DNA of 64,000 nucleotides from Loktanella sp. (lineage in GTDB: Bacteria; Pseudomonadota; Alphaproteobacteria; Rhodobacterales; Rhodobacteraceae): contig JAFPBO010000008.1 of the NCBI GenBank assembly GCA_017390475.1, positions 207,720 through 271,719 of the forward strand, given 5' to 3'. Made by a program: the position numbers and the translations under genes. How positions within the stretch are numbered: position 1 is the stretch's first letter; the number at the start of each line of letters is the position of its first letter. Under the pieces are notes generated by a model. The model was not told where the DNA came from. It ran no database searches and was given only the letters and a program-made list of their open reading frames with translations. This document shows, piece by piece, positions 17,002 to 25,406 of the stretch.

Positions 17002-17678
17002 GGCAGTTTGCGCGCTGCCTCTTTCGCGGCAAAGGGTTTCATCTGGTCGCCATAGGTGGCCAGAAAAGCCCGCACCCTTTCGGGATCATGTTTGGACAAT
17101 TCGCGCAGCCACCAGGCGATGGCTTTCTGGATGAACCAGTCACGGTCCGGCACATAGGCCGCCGCCCAGCCCAGCACCCTGTCGCGGATCGCCAGATCGG
17201 CGGCTTTGGGGTGGTTCTGTTTGGTCCAGGGCAGGGTCATCACCAATGCGGCGCGCCTTGTCCACATGTGATCTGACGTGGTCCAGTCTGCCACGGTCTC
17301 AAGCCGGTCAGGATCGGCGACTAGCCGCTTTTGCCCTGCGATACTGACGGTATCGGCAATGTCCCAGGCGTCAAACTGCGGCACCCAGGATGTGATCAGA
17401 TCCCAGGCTGCGCGGTCATCCGGGCGGATACGGGCCTGTGTCAGCAATTTCGCGGCGGCGATGCGGGCCTCGTGAATGTTGCTGTCCCACAGACCTGCGG
17501 CCAGCACCAGCCTGCCGTCCAGATCGACGGTATTGCGCCAATCGGCGACAAAGCCATCCAGGACCGGGTTTGGCACGCCCAGATAGGGGCGGTCGATCTT
17601 GTGATAGCGCGCCATGTCGGCGGCTTTCGTCGGATCGCCTGCCGCCTGCAAAAGACCCAGCGCGTCCTGCGGAATCAT
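16998..17678 (-). CDS. DNA alkylation repair protein (AlkD-like)
   Basis: A 226-residue HEAT-like helical repeat protein matching the AlkD DNA-glycosylase family, which removes alkylated purines. Family features are WDLITSWVPQFDAWDIADT, the MWTRRAALVMTLPW stretch, and the C-terminal DWFIQKAIAWWLRELSKHDP segment, where AlkD has a conserved K-A-(I/L)-x-W-x-L-R pattern. The ATG at 17678 overlaps the stop of the upstream PNPOx-family gene as ATGA, so the longer reading frame starting at 17912 is not used. It is the last gene of the glmU-glmS-PNPOx-AlkD run. Its link to the others is probably only positional. Confidence 0.85.
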   Translation of the reverse strand: MIPQDALGLLQAAGDPTKAADMARYHKIDRPYLGVPNPVLDGFVADWRNTVDLDGRLVLAAGLWDSNIHEARIAAAKLLTQARIRPDDRAAWDLITSWVPQFDAWDIADTVSIAGQKRLVADPDRLETVADWTTSDHMWTRRAALVMTLPWTKQNHPKAADLAIRDRVLGWAAAYVPDRDWFIQKAIAWWLRELSKHDPERVRAFLATYGDQMKPFAAKEAARKLP

Positions 17679-18217
17679 TCCAGTACTTTCGTCGGCATAC
17701 CGTCCAGCGTGGTCTGGTTGCGGTCTTTCCAATAGGTCGCGACACCTTCGGGCCCTTTGTCGGCGGTCCAATGGCGCAGCGTGTCGCGTTCGCCGGCCAT
17801 CTCCATGAAGGGCACGGCATAGCCGCAGGAGGTTTGCACCATTTCGATGCTTTGCACGTAAATCTGCCGTGCGCCGGGCACATCGGGCAGGCGGGCAGCA
17901 AGATCGGCCCATTCCGCGTCACGAGGATGAATCGTGCGCGCTGTGCCATAGGTGCGCAGGATCTGCGGGCGTTTGTCGAAACTGCACCACATCAGCGTCA
18001 TGCGCGGATGATCCAGCAGATGACCTGCTGTCTCATTCCCGCTGCCCGTGGCGTTGACATAGGCGATTGTTGTCGCGTCCAGCACGCGCAGGCTGTCCAT
18101 CCCCTTGGGTGAGATATTGACCTTGCCATCGCGCGCCGCCGTGCCGGTGAAAAACAGCGGCTGGGCGGCGATGAACGCCTGATGCGCCTCTGACAATTCC
18201 GCGAATTGCTTGCCCAT
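17675..18217 (-). CDS. Pyridoxamine 5'-phosphate oxidase-family flavoprotein
   Basis: A 180-residue split-barrel protein of the PNPOx-like superfamily. It shows FFTGTAARDGKVNISPKGMDSLRVLD, the GNETAGHLLDHPRMTLMWC strand pattern and the C-terminal TSCGYAVPFM region typical of uncharacterised members. Such proteins bind FMN, F420 or haem. I cannot tell which applies here, and a true pyridoxal phosphate oxidase role is unlikely. Its ATG shares one base with the glmS stop (TAATG) and its stop overlaps the AlkD-like start (ATGA), so the three genes are translationally coupled. Confidence 0.82.
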   Translation of the reverse strand: MGKQFAELSEAHQAFIAAQPLFFTGTAARDGKVNISPKGMDSLRVLDATTIAYVNATGSGNETAGHLLDHPRMTLMWCSFDKRPQILRTYGTARTIHPRDAEWADLAARLPDVPGARQIYVQSIEMVQTSCGYAVPFMEMAGERDTLRHWTADKGPEGVATYWKDRNQTTLDGMPTKVLE

Positions 18218-20037
18218 TACTCCACCGTCACCGATTTCGCGAGGTTGCGTGGCTGGTCCACATCAGTGCCCTTTGCAATGGCGGTGTGATAGGCAAGAAG
18301 CTGTGCAGGCAAGGCGTAAAGGATCGGCGCAAGGAACGGGTCAACGGCGGGCATCAGTAGCGTCTGCCAGACGCCATCGCCTGCCTCGTTTGCACCTTGC
18401 TGGTCAGTGATCAACAGCACCTTGCCGCCGCGCGCCATGACTTCCTGCATGTTCGACACGGTCTTTTCGAACAATGCATCGCGCGGGGCCATGACGATCA
18501 CCGGCACATTCTTGTCAACCAAGGCAATGGGTCCATGCTTCAGTTCTCCTGATGCATAAGCTTCGGCATGTATGTAGCTGATTTCTTTTAGTTTAAGCGC
18601 GCCTTCCATGGCGAGAGGATACATTGCCCCACGCCCCAGAAACAGGATATCGCGCGCTTCGGCCAGCTTGCGTGACAGGGTGACAGAACGGTCCTCGATC
18701 CCCAGCGCGGTATTCATCAACCCCGGCAGACCGCGCAGGCCCGCCAGTTTCTCGGCCAGTTCCGTGTCCCCGATCCGGCCGCGCTGATACGCGGCTTGCA
18801 ACACCAGCACCGCCAGTGTGGTCAGCTGACAGGTGAACGCCTTGGTCGAGGCCACCCCGATTTCGACACCGGCCATGATTGGCAGCACGATATCGCTTTC
18901 GCGGGCGATGCTGCTTTCGGGCACATTGACCACCGCGACAATCTGCGCTGCCTTGTCCTGCATATACCGCAGCGCGGCCAGCGTATCCGCTGTCTCGCCG
19001 GACTGGCTGACAAAGACCGCGATGGTGCCGTCCGTGACGGGCGGTTCGCGATAGCGGAATTCCGAGGCAACATCGACCTCGACCGGCAATCCGGCGATCT
19101 GTTCAAACCAGTATTTCGCCACCATACAGGCGTAATACGCGGTGCCGCAGGCGACCATCGTCAGGCGCTGCACCTTCGTGAAATCCAACCCATCCGGCAT
19201 GGTGATCTCGGTCGCATCGGCGTTGATGTAATGGCTCAAAGCACCTTGCAGGACCTGCGGCTGTTCGGCGATTTCCTTGGCCATGAAATGTTTGTAGCCC
19301 GCCTTATCGACCTGTGCGCTGTCAATCTGGATGATCCGCATCTCACGATTGGCCAGATTGCCGTGCTGATCGCGGATTTCCAGCGAATTGCGGGTGATCA
19401 CTGCCCAGTCGCCTTCATCCAGATAGGTAATCTGGTCGGTCATTGGTGCCAGCGCAATCGCGTCAGAGCCGACAAACATCTCGCCCTGACCATGCCCGAT
19501 CGCCAGCGGCGAACCTTTGCGCGCGGCGATCAGCAGATCATCATAGCCGTCGAACAGGAAACACAGCGCATAGGCACCATGCAGCCGGGCGATGGTTGCC
19601 TCTGCCGCGTCGCGGGGGGACATGCCTTGGGCGATGTAGTGATTGGCCAGCAAGGCCACGGTTTCGGTGTCGGTATCGGTTTCATGCGCGATGCCGTGGC
19701 TGGCGAGTTCGGCGCGCAATTCGCGGAAATTCTCGATGATGCCGTTATGCACCACGGCGACGGCACCCGATTGATGCGGATGCGCATTGCCCGCATTCGG
19801 CGCGCCATGCGTGGCCCAGCGGGTATGACCGATTCCGGCCTTGCCCGCCAACGGCTCATGCACCAGCAGATCCTGCAGATTGACCAGCTTGCCCACCGCA
19901 CGACGCCGTTCCAGCGTGGTGCCGTTGATCGTGGCGATCCCGGCGCTGTCATAGCCGCGATATTCAAGCCTTTTCAACGCCTCGACCAAGATCGGGGCGG
20001 CTTCGTGATTGCCCAATACGCCTACAATACCGCACAT
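18217..20037 (-). CDS. glmS: Glutamine-fructose-6-phosphate aminotransferase (isomerizing)
   Basis: GlmS makes glucosamine-6-phosphate from fructose-6-phosphate and glutamine, the entry to UDP-GlcNAc, peptidoglycan and lipopolysaccharide. The 606-residue protein starts MCGIVGVLG, so Cys2 becomes the N-terminal nucleophile of the glutaminase domain. It has the HTRWATHG and HNGIIEN motifs. The C-terminal half has two SIS sugar-isomerase domains, with SQSGETADTLAAL and the terminal AKSVTVE. The ATG at 20037 is forced by the catalytic Cys. It lies one base after glmU, with no room for a glmS ribozyme or long leader, so control is probably through the glmU promoter. Confidence 0.97.
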   Translation of the reverse strand: MCGIVGVLGNHEAAPILVEALKRLEYRGYDSAGIATINGTTLERRRAVGKLVNLQDLLVHEPLAGKAGIGHTRWATHGAPNAGNAHPHQSGAVAVVHNGIIENFRELRAELASHGIAHETDTDTETVALLANHYIAQGMSPRDAAEATIARLHGAYALCFLFDGYDDLLIAARKGSPLAIGHGQGEMFVGSDAIALAPMTDQITYLDEGDWAVITRNSLEIRDQHGNLANREMRIIQIDSAQVDKAGYKHFMAKEIAEQPQVLQGALSHYINADATEITMPDGLDFTKVQRLTMVACGTAYYACMVAKYWFEQIAGLPVEVDVASEFRYREPPVTDGTIAVFVSQSGETADTLAALRYMQDKAAQIVAVVNVPESSIARESDIVLPIMAGVEIGVASTKAFTCQLTTLAVLVLQAAYQRGRIGDTELAEKLAGLRGLPGLMNTALGIEDRSVTLSRKLAEARDILFLGRGAMYPLAMEGALKLKEISYIHAEAYASGELKHGPIALVDKNVPVIVMAPRDALFEKTVSNMQEVMARGGKVLLITDQQGANEAGDGVWQTLLMPAVDPFLAPILYALPAQLLAYHTAIAKGTDVDQPRNLAKSVTVE

Positions 20038-20038
20038 C

Positions 20039-21382
20039 TTAGTGACCTTTCGCTTTTTGTGCCCGCAGCTTTTCAAACAGCCGCACGGCAAATCCTGCCT
20101 TGTTTTCCTGTCGTGCCCGCGCGACCGCCAGTGCGCCGCCGGGCACATCGCCGGTGATCACCGATCCGCTGGCAGTCATCGCCTGATCGCCGACGCTGAC
20201 CGGGGCGACCAGCATCGTATTGGACCCGATGAACACATCTGCGCCGATGCTGGTGTGATGTTTGAACACACCGTCATAATTGCAGGTCACCGTGCCCGCG
20301 CCGATATTGCTGCGCGGCCCGATATCGGCATCCCCGATATAGGACAGGTGGTTGACCTTGGCGCCTTCGGCGATCACGGCATTCTTGACCTCGACAAAAT
20401 TGCCGATGCGGGTGTTTTCCGCCAGTTCCGCACCGGGGCGCAGGCGGGCATAGGGGCCGACGATGGCACCGCGCGACACATGGCAGCCTTCCAGATGTGA
20501 AAAGGCGCGGATCTTGGCACCGGATTCGACCGTGACACCGGGGCCGAAGACCACATTGGGTTCCACGACCGCATCGCGCCCGATCACCGTGTCATAGGCG
20601 AAATAGACGGTTTCGGGCGCGGTCAGGGTTACGCCATCTTCGAGCGCTGTCATCCGGGCGGCGTTCTGGAACACCGCTTCTGCCTGCGCCAGTTCAAAGC
20701 GCGAATTGATGCCCAGAGTTTCGGCCTCGGCACATTCCACCACGGTGGCGGTCAATCCGCGCGCCCGGGCGATGCCGACGATATCGGTCAGGTAATATTC
20801 GCCAGCGGCGTTGTCGTTGCCGACCGCATCGATCAGGCTGAACAAAGTGGCGCTGTTCGCCGCGATCACACCGCTGTTGCACAAAGTGACAGCGCGTTCA
20901 TCCTCTGACGCATCCTTGAATTCAACGATCCGGTCCAGCGCGTCATTCTGTACGATCAACCGGCCATAGCGGCCCGGGTCCTCTGCCTCGAACCCCAGCA
21001 CGACGATATCATGGGTCTGCCGCGCCTCGATCATCGCTGCCAGCGTATCGGGACGGATAAAGGGCGTATCACCATAAAGTACCAGCGCGTCACCGTCGAA
21101 ATCTGCCAGCGCCGCTTTCGCCTGTGCGACAGCATGGGCCGTGCCAAGCTGTTCGTCCTGCACGACAACGCTGACATCGGGGTCATGGGCGAGGGCGGCT
21201 TTTTCGACCTGAGCCGCCTCATAGCCCGCCACGATGACGCAACGCGCTGGGTCCAGCGACTGCCCGGCCTGCATCGCATGCACCAGCATCGGTGCACCGG
21301 CGATCTGGTGCAACACTTTTGGCAGGTCGGAATTCATGCGGGTGCCCAGCCCGGCACCAAGGATAATCAATGCGGTTGTCAT
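20039..21382 (-). CDS. glmU: Bifunctional N-acetylglucosamine-1-phosphate uridyltransferase / glucosamine-1-phosphate acetyltransferase
   Basis: GlmU catalyses the last two steps to UDP-GlcNAc, acetylation then uridylation. The 447 residues contain the nucleotidyltransferase signature GAGLGTRMNSDLPKVLH at the N-terminus, YGDTPFI and NSGV in the pyrophosphorylase domain. A C-terminal left-handed beta-helix of hexapeptide repeats follows, with SYIGDADIGPRSNIGAGTVTCNYDG, which includes acetyltransferase-site residues. It is the first gene of the leftward operon with glmS. A candidate promoter lies just upstream (21398-21427, minus strand). Confidence 0.97.
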   Translation of the reverse strand: MTTALIILGAGLGTRMNSDLPKVLHQIAGAPMLVHAMQAGQSLDPARCVIVAGYEAAQVEKAALAHDPDVSVVVQDEQLGTAHAVAQAKAALADFDGDALVLYGDTPFIRPDTLAAMIEARQTHDIVVLGFEAEDPGRYGRLIVQNDALDRIVEFKDASEDERAVTLCNSGVIAANSATLFSLIDAVGNDNAAGEYYLTDIVGIARARGLTATVVECAEAETLGINSRFELAQAEAVFQNAARMTALEDGVTLTAPETVYFAYDTVIGRDAVVEPNVVFGPGVTVESGAKIRAFSHLEGCHVSRGAIVGPYARLRPGAELAENTRIGNFVEVKNAVIAEGAKVNHLSYIGDADIGPRSNIGAGTVTCNYDGVFKHHTSIGADVFIGSNTMLVAPVSVGDQAMTASGSVITGDVPGGALAVARARQENKAGFAVRLFEKLRAQKAKGH

Positions 21383-21397
21383 ATCTGTCCCAATATT

Positions 21398-21427
21398 ATT
21401 TTAAACGACTTCTACCGGCCTTTTGAA
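21398..21427 (-). promoter_or_regulatory. Candidate promoter of glmU-glmS
   Basis: On the minus strand, TTCAAA (21427-21422) is followed after 18 bases by TAAAAT (21403-21398), a good -10 match. Initiation about seven bases on would leave a leader of fewer than 10 bases, so the exact start is uncertain. The -35 box is weak. Confidence 0.4.
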
Positions 21428-21505
21428 TTATCACAAGGGCAGGGGCTTCACTTCAGTTTACAGCGCGTTACAGATGCGCGGTAACACATCCATGAAAGGC
21501 CGCCG

Positions 21506-22168
21506 ATGCGCACAGTGATTTTTGACCTCGACGGCACGCTTGCCGATACCAGCGGCGATCTGATCGCCGCCGCCAACCATTGTTTTCGCGGTCTGGGCCA
21601 TGGCGATCTGCTGACGCTGGATCAGGACGCCGCCATCGCCCTGACCGGCGCACGGGCGATGCTGCGGCTGGGGTTCTCGCGGCTGGATCTGGTGGATGAA
21701 GCTTTGGTCGATGCGCAATATCCCGTGCTGCTGGCCGCCTATGGCGAGGCGATTGCCACCCATACCACGCTCTACCCCGGCGCGATGGAGGCGGTGGAGA
21801 CCCTGAAATCCACCGGCTATGCCGTTGGCATTGCCACCAACAAACCCGAGGCTTTGGCCGAGGCCCTGCTGCGCAGCCTTGGGATACGCGATCAATTCGC
21901 GTCAATGATCGGGGCTGATACTTTGCCGGTGCGCAAACCCGATGCCAACCACCATTTCGAGGCGGTCCGCCGCGCCGGGGGCGACCCTGCGCGATCCTTG
22001 CTGGTGGGCGACACGGTGACCGACCGGGATACCGCGCGCAATGCGGGGGTGCCATCGGTGCTGGTGACCTTCGGGCCGGGGCGTGATGCGGTGCTTGAAT
22101 TGCAGGCCGATGCCACGATCGCAAGTTTCGGCGAATTGCCGGACGTGGTGACGCGTCTGATCGGATAG
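21506..22168 (+). CDS. gph: Phosphoglycolate phosphatase-like HAD hydrolase
   Basis: A 220-residue HAD phosphatase. The nucleophile motif DLDGTLADT is at residues 7-15, a cap domain follows, then TNKP (motif II), Lys in VRKP (motif III) and GDTVTDRDTARNAG (motif IV). The pattern fits the Gph/PGP group that removes phosphate from 2-phosphoglycolate, produced by Rubisco oxygenation or DNA repair. No Rubisco genes are in view, so a housekeeping repair role is likelier. It is divergent from glmU and followed 38 bases later by a DegT-family aminotransferase on the same strand. Confidence 0.85.
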   Translation: MRTVIFDLDGTLADTSGDLIAAANHCFRGLGHGDLLTLDQDAAIALTGARAMLRLGFSRLDLVDEALVDAQYPVLLAAYGEAIATHTTLYPGAMEAVETLKSTGYAVGIATNKPEALAEALLRSLGIRDQFASMIGADTLPVRKPDANHHFEAVRRAGGDPARSLLVGDTVTDRDTARNAGVPSVLVTFGPGRDAVLELQADATIASFGELPDVVTRLIG

Positions 22169-22206
22169 GCATTGACCCTGCCGGGTCAGCCACCGACTAT
22201 CGCGCC

Positions 22207-23403
22207 ATGACAGAGGTTTTCACCGGCAGTTTCACCCAGCAAGAGCCGATTCCCCCCGCCGGGATCGCCGCCGCCACTGCGGTGATGCAGCATGGGCGCT
22301 TGCACCGTTACAATACCGTGGCGGGGGAAGTGGCCGAGGCTGTGCTGCTGGAACAGGAATTCGCCGCTTCTGTCGGGGCGCGTTATTGTTTGGCGGTGGC
22401 CTCTGGTGGGTCGGCGATGACCACCGCCCTGCGCGCCTGTGGCGTCAAACATGGCGACAAAGTGCTGACCAATGCCTTCACGCTGGCCCCGGTGCCGGGG
22501 GCGATTGCGGCCGTGGGCGGCGTGCCGGTGTTTGTTGGTACGACCGAGGACCTCGTGATTGATCTGGATGATCTGGCCGCGAAACTGGATCAGGCGCAGG
22601 TCCTGCTATTGTCGCATATGCGCGGCCATATCTGCGACATGGCAAAGCTGCGGGCGCTATGTGATCCCGCAAATGTCACGATTATCGAGGATTGTGCCCA
22701 TACAATGGGTGCCTCTTGGGATAATATCCCAAGCGGGCGCTGGGGGCGGTTCGGCTGTTTCTCCACCCAGACCTATAAACACATCAATTCGGGCGAAGGC
22801 GGGTTGCTGATCAGCGACGATGCCGTGGCGATGGCGCGCGCGATCATGCTGTCGGGCAGTTATATGCTCTATCACACCCATCGCGCCGCACCCCCGCCGG
22901 AGGTTTTTGCGCAGATCAGGTACGAGACGCCCAATATCTCTGCCCGGATGGATAACCTGCGCGCGGCGATCCTGCGTCCGCAACTGGCCGATCTGCCCGC
23001 GCAGGCCGTGCGTTGGAACACACGCTACGAGGTGTTGCAGGATGGGCTGGCCGATACGCCCGGCCTGCAACTGGTGGCGCGGGATGCGAGGGAAGGCTTT
23101 GTCGCGTCATCCTTTCAGTTCCTGCTGCTGGATTGGGACACTGACGCCATCGAGCAGGTGCTGTCCCGCTGTGCCGCGCGCGGGGTCGAACTGAAGTGGT
23201 TCGGTCGCAAGGACCCTGTCGGCTTCACCTCGCGCTATGACAGCTGGCATTACGCCCCCAGCGCGCCCATGCCCGCGACTGACCGCGTGCTGGCCGGGAT
23301 CATCGACATGCGGCTGCCGCTGACCTTTTCGCTGGAGGATTGCGCCCTGATCGCCCGGATCATCCGGGCCGAGGTCAGCGCGGTTTATCAGGCGCAGAAA
23401 TGA
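22207..23403 (+). CDS. DegT/DnrJ/EryC1/StrS-family aminotransferase
   Basis: PLP-dependent enzyme of the sugar-aminotransferase family, 398 residues. The PLP Lys is Lys191 in STQTYKHINSGEGG. Asp162 in IIEDCAHTMG would bind the pyridine nitrogen, and VASGGSAMTTAL matches the phosphate-binding turn. Most relatives add an amino group to nucleotide-linked keto sugars for surface polysaccharides, or act in secondary metabolism. Here it stands alone, without sugar-nucleotide genes beside it. The ATG at 22207 gives a normal N-terminus (QEPIPPAGIAAATAVM), though no strong ribosome-binding site is visible. Substrate unknown. Confidence 0.85.
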   Translation: MTEVFTGSFTQQEPIPPAGIAAATAVMQHGRLHRYNTVAGEVAEAVLLEQEFAASVGARYCLAVASGGSAMTTALRACGVKHGDKVLTNAFTLAPVPGAIAAVGGVPVFVGTTEDLVIDLDDLAAKLDQAQVLLLSHMRGHICDMAKLRALCDPANVTIIEDCAHTMGASWDNIPSGRWGRFGCFSTQTYKHINSGEGGLLISDDAVAMARAIMLSGSYMLYHTHRAAPPPEVFAQIRYETPNISARMDNLRAAILRPQLADLPAQAVRWNTRYEVLQDGLADTPGLQLVARDAREGFVASSFQFLLLDWDTDAIEQVLSRCAARGVELKWFGRKDPVGFTSRYDSWHYAPSAPMPATDRVLAGIIDMRLPLTFSLEDCALIARIIRAEVSAVYQAQK

Positions 23404-23412
23404 CTCGACAGG

Positions 23413-23448
23413 ATGGCACCGCCATGACTACAACTGAACAAGCGTTCA
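23413..23448. promoter_or_regulatory. Inverted repeats upstream of the liu operon (candidate operator)
   Basis: TGAAC (23435-23439) and GTTCA (23444-23448) form a dyad with a 4-base spacer 23 bases before the ivd start codon. ATGGC/GCCAT (23413-23417, 23421-23425) lies just before it. Dyads of this form are common targets of TetR-family regulators of acyl-CoA degradation genes. No regulator gene is nearby. Confidence 0.4.
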
Positions 23449-23470
23449 ATTAAGCTGGGGGGAGACAGCC

Positions 23471-24634
23471 ATGTTCCACGCATCAATGACATTTGATCTG
23501 GGCGAGGATGTGAACGCGCTACGCGAGATGGTGCATGATTGGGCGCAGTCCCGGGTCAAACCGATGGCCGCCGCGATTGACCGCGACAATTTCTTTCCTG
23601 CCCAACTCTGGCGTGAAATGGGTGATCTGGGGTTGCTGGGTGTGACCGTGGACGAAGCCTATGGCGGCGCAGGCATGACCTATCTCGCCCATACCGTCGC
23701 GATCGAGGAAATCGCCCGCGCCTCTGCCTCGGTCAGCCTGTCCTATGGCGCGCATTCCAACCTTTGCGTCAATCAGATCAAGCTGAACGGGAGCGAAGCG
23801 CAAAAGGCGAAATACCTGCCCGGCCTGATCTCGGGCGCGCATGTGGGGGCCTTGGCGATGTCCGAAGCCGGGGCCGGGTCTGATGTGGTGTCGATGTCCC
23901 TGCGCGCGGAAAAACGGAACGATCATTACCGTCTGAACGGCCATAAATACTGGATCACCAATGGGCCGGATGCGGATACGCTGGTGGTTTATGCCAAGAC
24001 GGACCCCGATGCCGGATCGAAAGGCATCACCGCCTTTCTGGTGGAAAAAACCATGACAGGGTTCAGCACATCCCCCCATTTCGACAAGCTCGGCATGCGG
24101 GGATCGAACACGGCAGAACTGATTTTTGATGATGTCGCCGTGCCGTTCGAAAATGTGCTGGGCGAGGAAGGCCGCGGTGTCCGCGTGTTGATGTCGGGGC
24201 TGGATTACGAACGTGTCGTGCTGGCGGGCATAGGGCTCGGGATCATGGCCGCCTGTCTGGATGAGATCATGCCCTATCTGGCGTCACGTAAACAATTCGG
24301 CCAGCCCATCGGCAATTTCCAACTGATGCAGGGCAAGATCGCCGATATGTATACGGCGATGAATTCCGCCCGCGCCTATGTCTATGCCGTGGCTCAGGCC
24401 TGCGACAATGGCACTGTCACAAGGCAGGACGCCGCCGCCTGCTGTCTGTATGCATCAGAAGAGGCGATGAAACAGGCGCATCAGGCTGTGCAGGCCATGG
24501 GCGGTGCCGGGTTCCTGACTGACGCTCCCGTCGCGCGGCTGTTTCGCGACGCCAAGCTGATGGAGATCGGCGCAGGCACATCGGAAATCCGCCGCATGCT
24601 GGTGGGCCGCGAAATGATGGGGGCGATGGGGTGA
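23471..24634 (+). CDS. ivd: Isovaleryl-CoA dehydrogenase
   Basis: FAD acyl-CoA dehydrogenase that converts isovaleryl-CoA to 3-methylcrotonyl-CoA in leucine breakdown, 387 residues. Family features are [42 protein letters not shown] and [17 protein letters not shown]. The catalytic Glu sits at about residue 247 in GLDYERVVL, the helix-G position used by isovaleryl-CoA dehydrogenases rather than the more C-terminal position of most acyl-CoA dehydrogenases. GGGGGGAG lies before the ATG. It opens the liu operon, whose later genes (mccB, mccA, HMG-CoA lyase, hydratase) confirm the pathway. The stop overlaps the next GTG start by 4 bases. Confidence 0.94.
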   Translation: MFHASMTFDLGEDVNALREMVHDWAQSRVKPMAAAIDRDNFFPAQLWREMGDLGLLGVTVDEAYGGAGMTYLAHTVAIEEIARASASVSLSYGAHSNLCVNQIKLNGSEAQKAKYLPGLISGAHVGALAMSEAGAGSDVVSMSLRAEKRNDHYRLNGHKYWITNGPDADTLVVYAKTDPDAGSKGITAFLVEKTMTGFSTSPHFDKLGMRGSNTAELIFDDVAVPFENVLGEEGRGVRVLMSGLDYERVVLAGIGLGIMAACLDEIMPYLASRKQFGQPIGNFQLMQGKIADMYTAMNSARAYVYAVAQACDNGTVTRQDAAACCLYASEEAMKQAHQAVQAMGGAGFLTDAPVARLFRDAKLMEIGAGTSEIRRMLVGREMMGAMG

Positions 24635-25116
24635 AGATTGCCGCGCTCGCCCTGCTGATGCTGCCCGCTGCCGCGCTGGCGCAGGACGACTGGCTTTACA
24701 CGCCGATGGTGGAGGCTTGCCTTGCCAGTGGCGACAGGCTCTGTATCGGCGATGCCGCCACGATCTGCATGGCAGATGAAGATGACGGCGAAACCACCTT
24801 TGGCATGATGACCTGCCTGTCGGCAGAGGCGCAGGTCTGGGATGACCTGCTGAACGCCGCATATGCCAAGGCCCGCGATTTCGCCCGCGAGATGGACGCA
24901 GGCGAGGCAGAGTTTTTCCCGGAATTCGCGATCCGCGCAGATCAGGTGCAGGCGGCGCAACGGGCCTGGATCGGCTTTCGCGATGCCAATTGCGCGATGC
25001 AATACGGGCTGTGGGGCGCGGGCTCCATGCGCCAGATTGCGGGGGCGGATTGCCGGCTGCGGATGACTGCGGATCGCACGTTCGATCTGCGTGACTACTA
25101 CAGCAGCGTACCATGA
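24631..25116 (+). CDS. LprI-like (DUF1311) periplasmic protein in the liu operon
   Basis: A 161-residue exported protein with signal peptide [18 protein letters not shown]. The C-terminal half matches the lysozyme-inhibitor LprI/DUF1311 pattern: [12 protein letters not shown], then [18 protein letters not shown], the Gly-Ser segment, and [18 protein letters not shown]. Six Cys suggest disulphides. It starts with GTG at 24631, overlapping the ivd stop (GTGA), and ends in an ATGA overlap with the next gene. An envelope protein is therefore co-translated with leucine-degradation enzymes. Why it is there is not evident. Confidence 0.8.
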   Translation: MKIAALALLMLPAAALAQDDWLYTPMVEACLASGDRLCIGDAATICMADEDDGETTFGMMTCLSAEAQVWDDLLNAAYAKARDFAREMDAGEAEFFPEFAIRADQVQAAQRAWIGFRDANCAMQYGLWGAGSMRQIAGADCRLRMTADRTFDLRDYYSSVP

Positions 25117-25406
25117 GACGCTGGATATTCTTCATCCCCGTCGCAGGGCTGGTCGTAGTGGCGGGCATTGTCGGCTATCGCATGGGGCAGGTGCCGGGCG
25201 AGACCGAGATTATAACCCGCTATGCCGCTACATATGTCGCGATGGAGGGCGATGATGCCGCGCTGACCGATTGCGCCGCGACCACTCATCCAGACCCCGG
25301 CGTGCGTCTGGTCATCAATTGCGCCAATCCCAACGGGCTGACCACGACATTCTATGTCGGCCCCAGGGGCGAGGCTTTGCCCGAACCACAAGGACCCGCG
25401 ACATGA
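25113..25406 (+). CDS. Small membrane-anchored protein of unknown function
   Basis: A 97-residue protein with one N-terminal hydrophobic segment ([24 protein letters not shown]), either an uncleaved anchor or a signal peptide. A small periplasmic part follows with two Cys ([11 protein letters not shown]...[10 protein letters not shown]) that could form a disulphide. I do not recognise the family. Four-base ATGA overlaps at both ends with the LprI-like gene and mccB show that it belongs to the operon. Codon use matches its neighbours. Confidence 0.7.
   Translation: MRRWIFFIPVAGLVVVAGIVGYRMGQVPGETEIITRYAATYVAMEGDDAALTDCAATTHPDPGVRLVINCANPNGLTTTFYVGPRGEALPEPQGPAT

Noticed and set aside
20038-20045. 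glmS ribozyme or riboswitch before glmS
   Set aside because: glmS starts one base after the glmU stop, so there is no leader to hold one.
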